Shown here: positions 37,014 to 47,860 of the stretch, in pieces
Layout of the letters: each line of letters starts with the position of its first letter
Position numbering within the stretch: position 1 is the stretch's first letter
Source: Mycobacterium sp. Aquia_213
GTDB lineage: Bacteria > Actinomycetota > Actinomycetes > Mycobacteriales > Mycobacteriaceae
Length of the DNA: 64,000 nt
Direction of reading: 5' to 3'
NCBI RefSeq assembly: GCF_026625985.1
Contig: NZ_CP113116.1
Location: 3,224,001 to 3,288,000 of the forward strand
Position numbers and translations under genes: made by a program
The notes under the pieces: model-generated
Database searches by the model: none
Seen by the model: only the letters and a program-made list of their open reading frames with translations
Told to the model about the DNA's origin: nothing

Positions 37014-38208
37014 CCCGAAGGGCAAGTATCGCGGTCGCCAGTCCACGACGCCCCGCGCCCGGGGCGTGTGATCGTTGCGGTGTGTTCCGAAACCTGTGCT
37101 CGGAGGCGGTCTCTGGCGCGTCGTCGGAGGTAGCGGTCAAAAACCGGTCCGGCAGCGACAATTTGCAAATGGTGCGCACGGTGAGCAGGAACTGGCGATG
37201 CAGGGGGCCGGTTGTGTACGGCAGGTCGTAGGCGACGCACAATGCGCGCACCCGCTCGGCGATTTCTGGGTATCGATTGCTCGGCAGATCCGGGAACATG
37301 TGATGTTCGATTTGGTAGCAGAGGTTTCCGCACAGGAACCCCATTACCGTCCCGGCCTGGAAGTTCGCGGTACCCAACATTTGCCGCAGATACCACTCCG
37401 GCTTCGTCTCGTCCACCAGTACTGACGGGTCGAATTTCTCCGCTCCGTCGGTGAAGTGACCGCAGACAATGACGATGTACGCCCACACATTGCGTAGACC
37501 GTTGGCAACCACGTTGGCCCCCAGGGTGCGCCACCACCGCCGTCGACTCAGGACAGGAAACACGACGTAGTCCTTGCCGATCTGCCGCGCGATCTTGCGG
37601 AGCAGCACGTTGCGGTGTGCGGTTCTACCCGCGTCTGTCGTCTCGCGCTCCTGCATCGATAACAGGCAGTGCATTGCGACGCCCCATTCGAACAACAGCG
37701 CCAGCAACAGAGCGCGCCCCGCCTGTGTCCAGGCGTGTGGCTGCCACTTCTCGTCGCGGGTCACCCGCAGGACACGGAAACCAAGGTCGTCGTCGACGCC
37801 GACGACGTTCGAAAACACGTGATGCTTGTAGTTGTGCGAATTCTGCCAGTGCGATGCGACGCCGGCCATGTCCCATTCCCAGGTATTGGAATGGATTTCC
37901 GGGTCGTTCATCCAATCCCATTGACCGTGGCTGATGTTATGGCCGAGTTCCATGTTCTCGATGCACTTCGAAGCGGCCAAGGCGGCGGTTCCGACGGCCC
38001 AACTCAACCTGCCTCTTCCGAGGCCGATCACTAGCCTCGCGGTGACCTCCAGGGTCCGATGAAAGGCAATGCTGCGCTTGATATATGCCCGATCGTCGGC
38101 ACCGCGCGAAGACTCGATATCGCAACGGATTGAGTCCAACGCGGCCCCGAACTCCTCGAGGTCCTTGCCGCTCAGATGGGCATATTCAGGAACGTCAGTG
38201 ATGGCCAT
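37006..38208 (-). CDS. Membrane acyl-CoA/fatty-acid desaturase, paralogue 2
   Basis: 400 residues from ATG 38208 (MAITDVPEYAHLSG); a GTG two codons upstream is the alternative. Histidine boxes HNISH (90-94), HNYKHH (125-130) and QIEHH fall at the same residue numbers as in paralogue 1, so the two are colinear duplicates. The similarity extends through WEWDM, GHF(P/T)DGAEKF and EWYLRQMLG(S/T)ANF. Paralogue 2 has a shorter tail. No strong Shine-Dalgarno is seen. It shares the NYN gene's 3' end. Confidence 0.9.
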   Translation of the reverse strand: MAITDVPEYAHLSGKDLEEFGAALDSIRCDIESSRGADDRAYIKRSIAFHRTLEVTARLVIGLGRGRLSWAVGTAALAASKCIENMELGHNISHGQWDWMNDPEIHSNTWEWDMAGVASHWQNSHNYKHHVFSNVVGVDDDLGFRVLRVTRDEKWQPHAWTQAGRALLLALLFEWGVAMHCLLSMQERETTDAGRTAHRNVLLRKIARQIGKDYVVFPVLSRRRWWRTLGANVVANGLRNVWAYIVIVCGHFTDGAEKFDPSVLVDETKPEWYLRQMLGTANFQAGTVMGFLCGNLCYQIEHHMFPDLPSNRYPEIAERVRALCVAYDLPYTTGPLHRQFLLTVRTICKLSLPDRFLTATSDDAPETASEHRFRNTPQRSHAPGAGRRGLATAILALRAT

Positions 38209-38655
38209 TGACACTCAACGCAATTCGCGCGCAATGGCGCAAGGCGTTCGCGCGGCGATGCACAGTCGGAGAAGATCTGCCAAGCGCAGCATGATTGGTA
38301 ACGTCCGATCTATTTCGGTGGTGGTTCGTTGCGCGCGAGACGAAGATGGAGCGCGAGGTCAGCTAAGCGAGAATGTCTCAATCGGCACAGCAGAACCGCG
38401 GCGCCGAGCCACCTGAGTTGGGCGGCAGGGCGGTGCACAGCGCACAGCCCTCCCCGGAACGTAATGGTCCGGGGTGCGGCTGACCCGTCTTATTGAGCAC
38501 CTGCCTTACCCCCTGGGCGTCGGTCGACCTCTGAGGCTACATGAGGTGCACGGTATGCGGGTATGCGAATGATTTCCGGTGCCTGGTTGTGATTTTCCCG
38601 CAATGCGAGGTGACCGGCCTACGCTGACCACAGAAGCGAGCGCGAGGGGACCCCA
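38209..38655. other. Intergenic region upstream of desaturase 2 and WS/DGAT
   Basis: 447 bp between divergent genes. It holds a perfect dyad CCCCGGA-(9)-TCCGGGG at 38452-38474, about 180 bases before the acyltransferase start. No gene is supported; a frame at 38069-38416 on the plus strand is antisense to the desaturase and unlike a protein. Confidence 0.5.
38452..38474. promoter_or_regulatory. Inverted repeat, possible operator
   Basis: CCCCGGA-acgtaatgg-TCCGGGG, 7-bp perfect arms with a 9-base spacer in the divergent promoter region. The arm centres are about 16 bases apart, compatible with a dimeric repressor. No regulator is adjacent. Confidence 0.3.
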
Positions 38656-40080
38656 ATGCGGCAACTGAGTTGGACCGACGACATGATGTTGCGCGCAGAG
38701 ACGCCGGCGACGCCGCTCCAGATTCAGCTGCTGCTGATCTATGACCCGTCGACCGCACCGAGCGGCAAGGTGACCTTCAAGGGAATCCTGGAGGAACTCG
38801 ACGCCCGGCTGCACCTCGCGGATGTCTTTCGGCGCCGGCTGACCGAATTGCCCGGCGGTTTGCATCGGCCCTACTGGGTGGACGACCCGAGCTTCGATCT
38901 GGAATATCACGTCCGTCATATCGGGCTGCCCCAGCCCGGTGACTGGCGACAACTGTGTATCCAGATTGCTCGGCTGCACGCCCGCCAGGTCGACCTGCGG
39001 CGTCCACCCTGGGAGATCACCGTGATCGAGGGCCTGAATTCGGTGTCGGGGGTACCGAAGGGCTCGTTCGCAATGGCGTTGAAATTGCACCACTGCGCGG
39101 TCGACGGCATGGCCAGCGTCCAGATGATCGCGGCGCTGCACGACCTCGCCGCGGACAGTCCCCGCCCCGCTGGGCCCGACAAACCCTGGCGGCCCGACCC
39201 GCTTCCCTCGACCTCGGCTTTGCTCTCGCGCGCATCGCTCAACGCTGCGCTGTACCCCTGGCGCGCGGGTGCGGTCTTCGCCTCCAACGCCCCCAAGGCA
39301 GTCCGCGGCCTGGCCGGTCTGCCGGGCAAGCTGATCGGAGGTGCCGCGCGGGGCACGGTGCCGTCATTTCCGCCGAAGACCCGTTTCAACCAGACGGTCT
39401 CGCCGCACCGTGTCTTCGAGGCCCGGTTTCACGATCTCGCCGATTTCAAAAGGATCAAGGCCAGCGTCCCCGGCGCGACGATCAACGACGTGGCACTCGC
39501 CTACGTCGGCGGCGCGCTTCGCACCTATCTGGACGGCCACGGCGAGCTTCCCGACGAACCGCTCGTCGCAGCCTGCCCGATGTCGGTACGCAAAGCGGGC
39601 GATACGACCAGCAACGGAAACGACTTGTTCGGCCGGCTGCAAACGCTCGGAACCGACGTCGCCGATCCGATCAAACGGCTCGCAGCGATCGCGGAATCGA
39701 CCGCGGGAAGCCGCGCCGACGCGGAATCGACCAGCACCACCCAACTCCTGGAATTGATTGGCACAGTGCCAACTTCATTGCTCGGAATGACGGCGAAGGC
39801 CGCGTACGCGCTTCCGTTCTCCGGCCCGACGATCGCCAACACGACCGTCACTAATGTTCCGGGCCCCACCGAACCGCTGTTCTTCAGCGGTGCCCGACTC
39901 GTCCGCGCCGCCGGTCTCGGACCGCTGGTGGGCGGCGTTAACCTCATCCACGTCGTCGCCAGTTACAACGGGACACTGTCGATCAGCGCGACCGCAGATC
40001 GCGGGGCCCTGCCGGACCCGGCGCGGTACGCCGCATGCATGGACGAGTCGTTTGGCGAGTTGCTCGCGGGCGCCGACTAA
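38656..40080 (+). CDS. Wax ester synthase / diacylglycerol acyltransferase (WS/DGAT)
   Basis: 474 residues. The catalytic HHxxxDG motif is intact at residues 145-151 (KLHHCAVDGM), and the PPWE (117-120), NDVALA, PMSVR and NVPGP blocks of the family are present. It transfers acyl groups from acyl-CoA to diacylglycerol or fatty alcohols, making storage triacylglycerol or wax esters at the membrane face. ATG 38656 is preceded by GAGGGGA. It converges on uvrA with a 12-bp gap. Neighbouring desaturases suggest linked lipid remodelling. Confidence 0.92.
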   Translation: MRQLSWTDDMMLRAETPATPLQIQLLLIYDPSTAPSGKVTFKGILEELDARLHLADVFRRRLTELPGGLHRPYWVDDPSFDLEYHVRHIGLPQPGDWRQLCIQIARLHARQVDLRRPPWEITVIEGLNSVSGVPKGSFAMALKLHHCAVDGMASVQMIAALHDLAADSPRPAGPDKPWRPDPLPSTSALLSRASLNAALYPWRAGAVFASNAPKAVRGLAGLPGKLIGGAARGTVPSFPPKTRFNQTVSPHRVFEARFHDLADFKRIKASVPGATINDVALAYVGGALRTYLDGHGELPDEPLVAACPMSVRKAGDTTSNGNDLFGRLQTLGTDVADPIKRLAAIAESTAGSRADAESTSTTQLLELIGTVPTSLLGMTAKAAYALPFSGPTIANTTVTNVPGPTEPLFFSGARLVRAAGLGPLVGGVNLIHVVASYNGTLSISATADRGALPDPARYAACMDESFGELLAGAD

Positions 40081-40092
40081 CCGGAGCGGCCG

Positions 40093-43008
<2,916 letters not shown>

Positions 43009-43141
43009 AGCAGCCCCTCTCCGGAACTATCTGGAAACTTTTGCTCGCCTAACGGCGGTTAGTGCGCACGGCGCATTCCATGCTATGTGCCGCCACCGAC
43101 AAGACGCCCATCCCTGCCCGGCGAGCAGTAACGTGGCGCGC

Positions 43142-43819
43142 ATGACCATCGTGGACGACAACTACACCGGACACGTCGACCCTGGCAACGCCGCCCGTCG
43201 CACCCTGCCCGGGGTCACGATCGTCAAGGCGTCGGTGGGCCCCATGGATAACAACGCGTACTTGGTGACATGTTCCGCGACCGGGGAAACGCTGCTGATC
43301 GACGCCGCCAACGACGCTGACGTGCTGATCGATCTGGTCCGGCAGTACGCCCCGAAGGTGTCGCTGATCGTGACCAGCCATCAGCACTTCGATCACTGGC
43401 AGGCGCTGGAGGCCGTGGCCGCCGCCACCGGCGCGCCGACCGCGTCCCACGAGATCGACGCCGAACCGCTGCCCGTCAAACCGGATCGCTTGCTGGCCAA
43501 CGGTGACTCCGTGCACATCGGCGAGCTGACGTTCGACGTCATCCACTTGCGTGGGCACACGCCGGGATCGATCGCGCTGGCCCTCGGCGGGCCGGCGACG
43601 GGCGGCGTCACGCAGCTGTTCACCGGCGACTGCCTGTTCCCCGGCGGGGTGGGCAAGACGTGGCAGCCCGGTGACTTCACCCAGCTGCTCGACGACGTCA
43701 GCACCAGGGTCTTCGAGGTGTATGACGATTCCACCGTGATCTATCCCGGCCACGGCGACGACACGGTGCTGGGCACCGAACGCCCCCATCTGAGCGAATG
43801 GCGCGAGCGAGGCTGGTAG
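43142..43819 (+). CDS. Metallo-beta-lactamase-fold hydrolase (glyoxalase II-like)
   Basis: 225 residues, in the Rv1637c position. The metal motif HxHxDH is present as His80-Gln-His82-Phe-Asp84-His85 (TSHQHFDHWQAL), with later ligands His in LRGHTPGS, Asp in FTGDCLFPGG and His in IYPGHGDDT. The full set suggests an active binuclear hydrolase, probably a thioesterase such as glyoxalase II. ATG 43142; the longer open frame from 42872 runs antisense to uvrA and is rejected. It diverges from uvrA across 133 bp. Confidence 0.9.
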   Translation: MTIVDDNYTGHVDPGNAARRTLPGVTIVKASVGPMDNNAYLVTCSATGETLLIDAANDADVLIDLVRQYAPKVSLIVTSHQHFDHWQALEAVAAATGAPTASHEIDAEPLPVKPDRLLANGDSVHIGELTFDVIHLRGHTPGSIALALGGPATGGVTQLFTGDCLFPGGVGKTWQPGDFTQLLDDVSTRVFEVYDDSTVIYPGHGDDTVLGTERPHLSEWRERGW

Positions 43820-44103
43820 CCAATCAGCTGGGTTACCTTGCTGCAGAGCATGATTCGGAGCCGACGGCGCCAACTTTGACGGCGTGCCTGGGATCAGCCG
43901 CGGCGACCGGCCGCATCCCGTCCGCCGACCCCGGAGAACACGACGCGGCCGGATCGCAAAATCCCGATTGAGCTGCGCCGAAACACCCTCGACGGCAGAC
44001 CGTGCTCGGTAGCATGCGAGCCGATCACCACTCGTTTTCCAGATGTCCACTTCACGCCAGCCGCGCAGGCAGTCGTGCCCAATTAACTGATTGGCGAACG
44101 GAA

Positions 44104-45513
44104 ATGGATTATGCAGCGTTACCGCCGGAGGTCAACTCCGGCCGGATGTACGCGGGGGCGGGGTCCGTGCCGATGTGGGCGGCCGCGGCCGCCTGGGACG
44201 GGCTGGGCTCCGAACTGACCTCGGCGGCGGGCGCGTACCGATCGGTGGTGTCCGCGCTGACGCGCGAAGCGTGGATGGGTCCGGCGTCGATGTCGATGCG
44301 GGCCGCGGCCATCCTGTTCGCGTCGTGGTTGAGCACGACCGCCGAGCAGGTCAAGCTGGCCGCCAGGCAAGCCAGGGCGGCGGCCGCGGCGTACGAGACG
44401 GCCTTTGCCGCGACGGTGCCGCCGGCCCTGATCGCCGAGAATCGTGCGGTGTTGCTGTCGTTGGTCGCGACGAACCTGCTCGGCCAGAACACCCCGGCGA
44501 TCTCGGCCACCGAGACGCAGTACAGCGAGATGTGGGCGCAGGATGCGACGACCATGTACACCTATGCGAGCGGGTCGGCGGCCGCGTCGAGGTTGACGCC
44601 GTTCAGCGATCCGCCGCAGACCACCGACCCGTCCGGGGTTGGCGCCCAGGACGCCGCGGTGAGCAAGGCCAGCACCTCGGCCGCCGCGAGCCCCAAAGCC
44701 CTGACGCAAGTGCTGCAGACGGTGCCCGCCGTGCTGGACACGCTCGCCGGGGAGCCGAGCTCCCCGGCGCTGTCGGAAATCCTGAATGTCACCGCAAGCA
44801 CCACCTACATCGCCAGTGGAGTGTTGTTCATCCTCGGCCCGTTGTTCACCGGCCCGGTCAATGCGGCGCTGCCACCCACGATCCTGGGTGCCGCGGCCCC
44901 GGCGTTGGGTGCCGCGGGCGCGGCGGCGGGCCTGCTGAGCGACACCACACCCGTCGCGTCGAGTCTGGGCAGCACGGGCGTGCTGGCGAGTCTGGGGCGG
45001 TCACTCCCGGTGGGTGGGCTGTCGGTACCGCCGGCCTGGGCCGGAGCCGCACCCGTACTCGCCAGCGCGGTGCGGGCCTTGCCGGAAGCCGCCCTGGCCG
45101 GGCTGCCGGAGGCCGCGCTAGACGGGTTCGGCCCCGGTGCCGGCGCGTTCCTGCCGGGCAGCCTGATGGCCGCGGCGGCGGGCGGCGGCGGCGCGGCGGG
45201 CGGCGGCTTTGCGGCCACGCGTGCCGGCGCGGCGTCCCAACGCGGGGCGACCCCGCCACCCGATCGCGGGACGCCGGCCCGATACGGCTCCTCTCCCGCG
45301 GTGATTCCGCAGGTGGCGCGCGCGGCGGGCCCCTACGACGGGCACAGCCAGGCGATGTTGACCGATCAGCGTGTTGCGGCGAGCGAGGGCATGGGGGGCG
45401 AGACGCTTCGCGACGAGATCAACGACCTGCGCAAGCAGATTTCCGACTTGGCGATGGAGCGCGATGTGCTGATGCGGTCCCTGGCCTTGTGGGCCAGGGG
45501 CTCCGCGGAGTAG
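44104..45513 (+). CDS. PPE family protein, PPE-SVP subfamily
   Basis: 469 residues. The PPE motif is at residues 7-9 (LPPEVNSGRMY), followed by the helical PPE domain to about residue 180 (AWMGPASMSMRAAA, YETAFAATVPPALI). The SVP motif lies at residues 307-309 (GGLSVPPAWA). Around 355-385 is a Gly/Ala-rich stretch, and the C-terminus is a charged heptad-like helix (EINDLRKQISDLAMERDVL). PPE proteins are ESX-secreted, normally with a PE partner, but none is adjacent here. No classical signal peptide. ATG 44104 is chosen because MDYAALPPE is a standard PPE start. Confidence 0.93.
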   Translation: MDYAALPPEVNSGRMYAGAGSVPMWAAAAAWDGLGSELTSAAGAYRSVVSALTREAWMGPASMSMRAAAILFASWLSTTAEQVKLAARQARAAAAAYETAFAATVPPALIAENRAVLLSLVATNLLGQNTPAISATETQYSEMWAQDATTMYTYASGSAAASRLTPFSDPPQTTDPSGVGAQDAAVSKASTSAAASPKALTQVLQTVPAVLDTLAGEPSSPALSEILNVTASTTYIASGVLFILGPLFTGPVNAALPPTILGAAAPALGAAGAAAGLLSDTTPVASSLGSTGVLASLGRSLPVGGLSVPPAWAGAAPVLASAVRALPEAALAGLPEAALDGFGPGAGAFLPGSLMAAAAGGGGAAGGGFAATRAGAASQRGATPPPDRGTPARYGSSPAVIPQVARAAGPYDGHSQAMLTDQRVAASEGMGGETLRDEINDLRKQISDLAMERDVLMRSLALWARGSAE

Positions 45514-45527
45514 CGAAAACCCGTCCG

Positions 45528-45971
45528 TTAGGACGTGGTGTGCACGATCAACACGTCGACCTTGGCCCGACGTGACACGTTGGCCGGCACCGAGCCCAGC
45601 AAGCGGCCCGCGATCGTGCTCAGGCCGACGTTTCCGACGACCAGCAGGTCGGCCTTCACGTCTTCGGCCAGGCTGACCAGGGCGTCAACGGGCGCACCGA
45701 CGATCGGGCGCTCCTCGACGTTCTTCGCACCGGCCTTGTGTGCCCGCTCCTTTGCGTCCTGCAAGATCGCGTAAATCGGGGCGGTGCCCGAAACTTTGTA
45801 GCTTTCTTCCTTCAGGACGTCGGCGGCCCGGCCGTCCTGATGCTGGGGCAGATATGCCGACGCGACGATCAGCTTGGCGTCCGGCCCGGCGATGGCGGCC
45901 GCCCGCTCGACGGCACGAAACGATGAGTCCGAGCCGTCAGTGCCGACCACCACAGTCCGATAAGCGGACAT
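45528..45971 (-). CDS. Universal stress protein (Rv1636-like, cAMP-binding type)
   Basis: 147-residue single USP domain. The nucleotide-binding pattern VVGNVGLSTIAGRLLGSVPANVSRRA is intact, as is VVVGTDGSDSS at the N-terminus. Its M. tuberculosis counterpart Rv1636 is reported to bind cAMP more tightly than ATP; conservation here makes the same likely but is inference. ATG 45971 has GGAGGG four bases upstream. It converges on the PPE gene with a 14-bp gap. Confidence 0.93.
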   Translation of the reverse strand: MSAYRTVVVGTDGSDSSFRAVERAAAIAGPDAKLIVASAYLPQHQDGRAADVLKEESYKVSGTAPIYAILQDAKERAHKAGAKNVEERPIVGAPVDALVSLAEDVKADLLVVGNVGLSTIAGRLLGSVPANVSRRAKVDVLIVHTTS

Positions 45972-46288
45972 TTACCCTCCCAGTGTCGTTTGCCAGGCCA
46001 ACCCCAAGACAGTAGCGCGTTGTCCGATCTAGATGGGTAGATTACCCACACCAAAGCGGTGTGGCGCAAGCCTCCATTTACTTCGCCACGCTGCAGCAAC
46101 GGCGTCAATTCCCGATAATGAGGCCATGAGGTGCCCCCGCCCAGGCCGGAAGGCCTTGCGTGGCGGGATTTTCCGGGAACTACGGACGCAGCAAGCGAGG
46201 CGGTCGAGCCGTGTCTGGCCGCCTCCGACCGGCCGGCCGGACCGCTGGTGACCAGGTCGATCGGGTGCGCCTTACAGTGACAGGCATC
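45972..46288. other. Divergent intergenic region with two dyads
   Basis: 317 bp between the stress-protein gene and capA. Two adjacent perfect dyads lie 64-93 bases upstream of the stress-protein ATG: GGGTA-gat-TACCC (46035-46047) and CCACACC-aaagc-GGTGTGG (46046-46064). They could be regulator sites or hairpins. No gene is supported. Confidence 0.4.
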
Positions 46289-47860
46289 ATGGCTACGTCC
46301 GCCGTCGAGCAGCGCTCCCCGGATGTCATTGCCGAGTCCGGGCCCGGGCCCGCGCGTGGCAGGTTGCTCGACCCGTGGGCGATCGCCATTCTGGCTGCCG
46401 TCATCAGCGGCGCCTGGGCCTGCCGGCCTTCGCTGTGGTTCGACGAGGGAGCCACGATCTCGGCCGCGGCGAGCCGGACTTTGCCCGAACTGTGGCGGCT
46501 GCTGGGCCATATCGATGCCGTGCACGGCCTGTACTACCTGGTGATGCACGGATGGTTCGCTATCTTTCCGCCGACCGAGTTCTGGTCACGGGTTCCCAGC
46601 GCCCTCGCGATCGGGGCCGCTGCCGCCGGCGTCGTCGTGTTCACCAGACAATTCACCCCGGGACGCGGCACCGCGGTGTGCGCGGGCGTCATCTTCGCGA
46701 TCCTGCCGCGCACCACGTGGGCGGGTATCGAGGCTCGCCCGTATGCCCTGTCAGTGGCCGCGGCGATCTGGCTGACCGTTCTGCTGGTCACCGCGGTGCG
46801 GCGCAATCGGCCCCGGCTGTGGGTGGGCTACGCCGTGGCGCTGATGGTGTCAATCCTGCTGAGCCTCAACCTGGTTCTGCTGGTCTTGGTCTACGCGGTG
46901 CTGCTGCCCCTGCTGGCCCCGACGGGATCGCGGAAGTCCCCCGTCATCTGGTGGGCGGCCAGCACGGCCGTCGCGCTGGGTGTCATGACGCCGTTCATTG
47001 TGTTCGCACATGGTCAGGCATTTCAGGTCAACTGGCTTTTCCCGGTCAGCTGGCACTACGCCTTCGATATCGCCCAACGACAGTATTTCGATCACAGCGT
47101 GCCGTTCGCGGTGCTCAGCGCGGTGATCATGGTGGCCGCGATTGTCGCCCGGCGGCTCGGCGCGCCTGCCCCGGCGGGCGATATGCGCCGCCTGCTGACC
47201 GTCTGCATCGGGTGGATCGTGCTGCCCACCACCGTCGTGGTGGTCTATTCGGCGATCGGCGAGCCGATGTACTTTCCGCGCTATCTGATCCTGACCACGC
47301 CCGCGATGGCCATCCTGTTGGCCGTCTGCATCATCACGGTGGCGCGCAGGCGGTGGGCGATTGTCGGCGTCGTGCTGCTGTTCGTGGTCGCCGCGGTGCC
47401 GGATTACCTGTTCGTCCAGCGCTGGCCGTACGCCAAGGAAGGCTGGGACTACAGCCAGGTGGCCGACGTGATCAGCTCGCACGCCGCGCCCGGGGACTGC
47501 CTGCTGGCGGACAACACTGTGCCGTGGCGGCCCGGCCCGATCCGCGCGCTACTGGCCACCCGCCCGGCCGCGTTTCGATCGCTGATCGACGTCGAGCGCG
47601 GTGTGTACGGGCCCAAGGTCGGATCGCTGTGGGACGGCCACGTCGCGGTGTGGCTGACGACGGCCAAGATCAACAAGTGCACCACGCTGTGGACCATCAC
47701 CAACTACGACAAGTCGTTCCCCGATCATCAGACCGGAAAGTCGTTGCCGCCGGGAGCATTCGGCCGTACACCGGCGTATCGGTTCCCCGGCTACCTCGGC
47801 TTCCACATCGTCGAGCGGTGGCAATTCCACTACTCGCAGGTCGTCAAATCCACCCGCTAA
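46289..47860 (+). CDS. capA: GT-C mannosyltransferase, LAM mannose-cap initiator
   Basis: 523 residues from ATG 46289 (MATSAVEQRSPD); GTG 46277 in frame is an alternative. About nine to eleven membrane helices. The GT-C catalytic acidic motif sits in the first periplasmic loop (SLWFDEGATISAAAS). By position it matches Rv1635c, which adds the first mannose cap to lipoarabinomannan using polyprenyl-phosphate mannose. A large C-terminal extracytoplasmic domain (about 390-520) follows the last helix. The presence of this gene argues for a species with mannose-capped LAM, mostly slow growers. It overlaps the convergent MFS gene by four bases. Confidence 0.85.
   Translation: MATSAVEQRSPDVIAESGPGPARGRLLDPWAIAILAAVISGAWACRPSLWFDEGATISAAASRTLPELWRLLGHIDAVHGLYYLVMHGWFAIFPPTEFWSRVPSALAIGAAAAGVVVFTRQFTPGRGTAVCAGVIFAILPRTTWAGIEARPYALSVAAAIWLTVLLVTAVRRNRPRLWVGYAVALMVSILLSLNLVLLVLVYAVLLPLLAPTGSRKSPVIWWAASTAVALGVMTPFIVFAHGQAFQVNWLFPVSWHYAFDIAQRQYFDHSVPFAVLSAVIMVAAIVARRLGAPAPAGDMRRLLTVCIGWIVLPTTVVVVYSAIGEPMYFPRYLILTTPAMAILLAVCIITVARRRWAIVGVVLLFVVAAVPDYLFVQRWPYAKEGWDYSQVADVISSHAAPGDCLLADNTVPWRPGPIRALLATRPAAFRSLIDVERGVYGPKVGSLWDGHVAVWLTTAKINKCTTLWTITNYDKSFPDHQTGKSLPPGAFGRTPAYRFPGYLGFHIVERWQFHYSQVVKSTR

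Noticed and set aside
45160..45220. GGC-rich run that looks like a tandem repeat or VNTR
   Set aside because: It is an irregular Gly/Ala-coding stretch inside the PPE gene, not an exact repeat unit.
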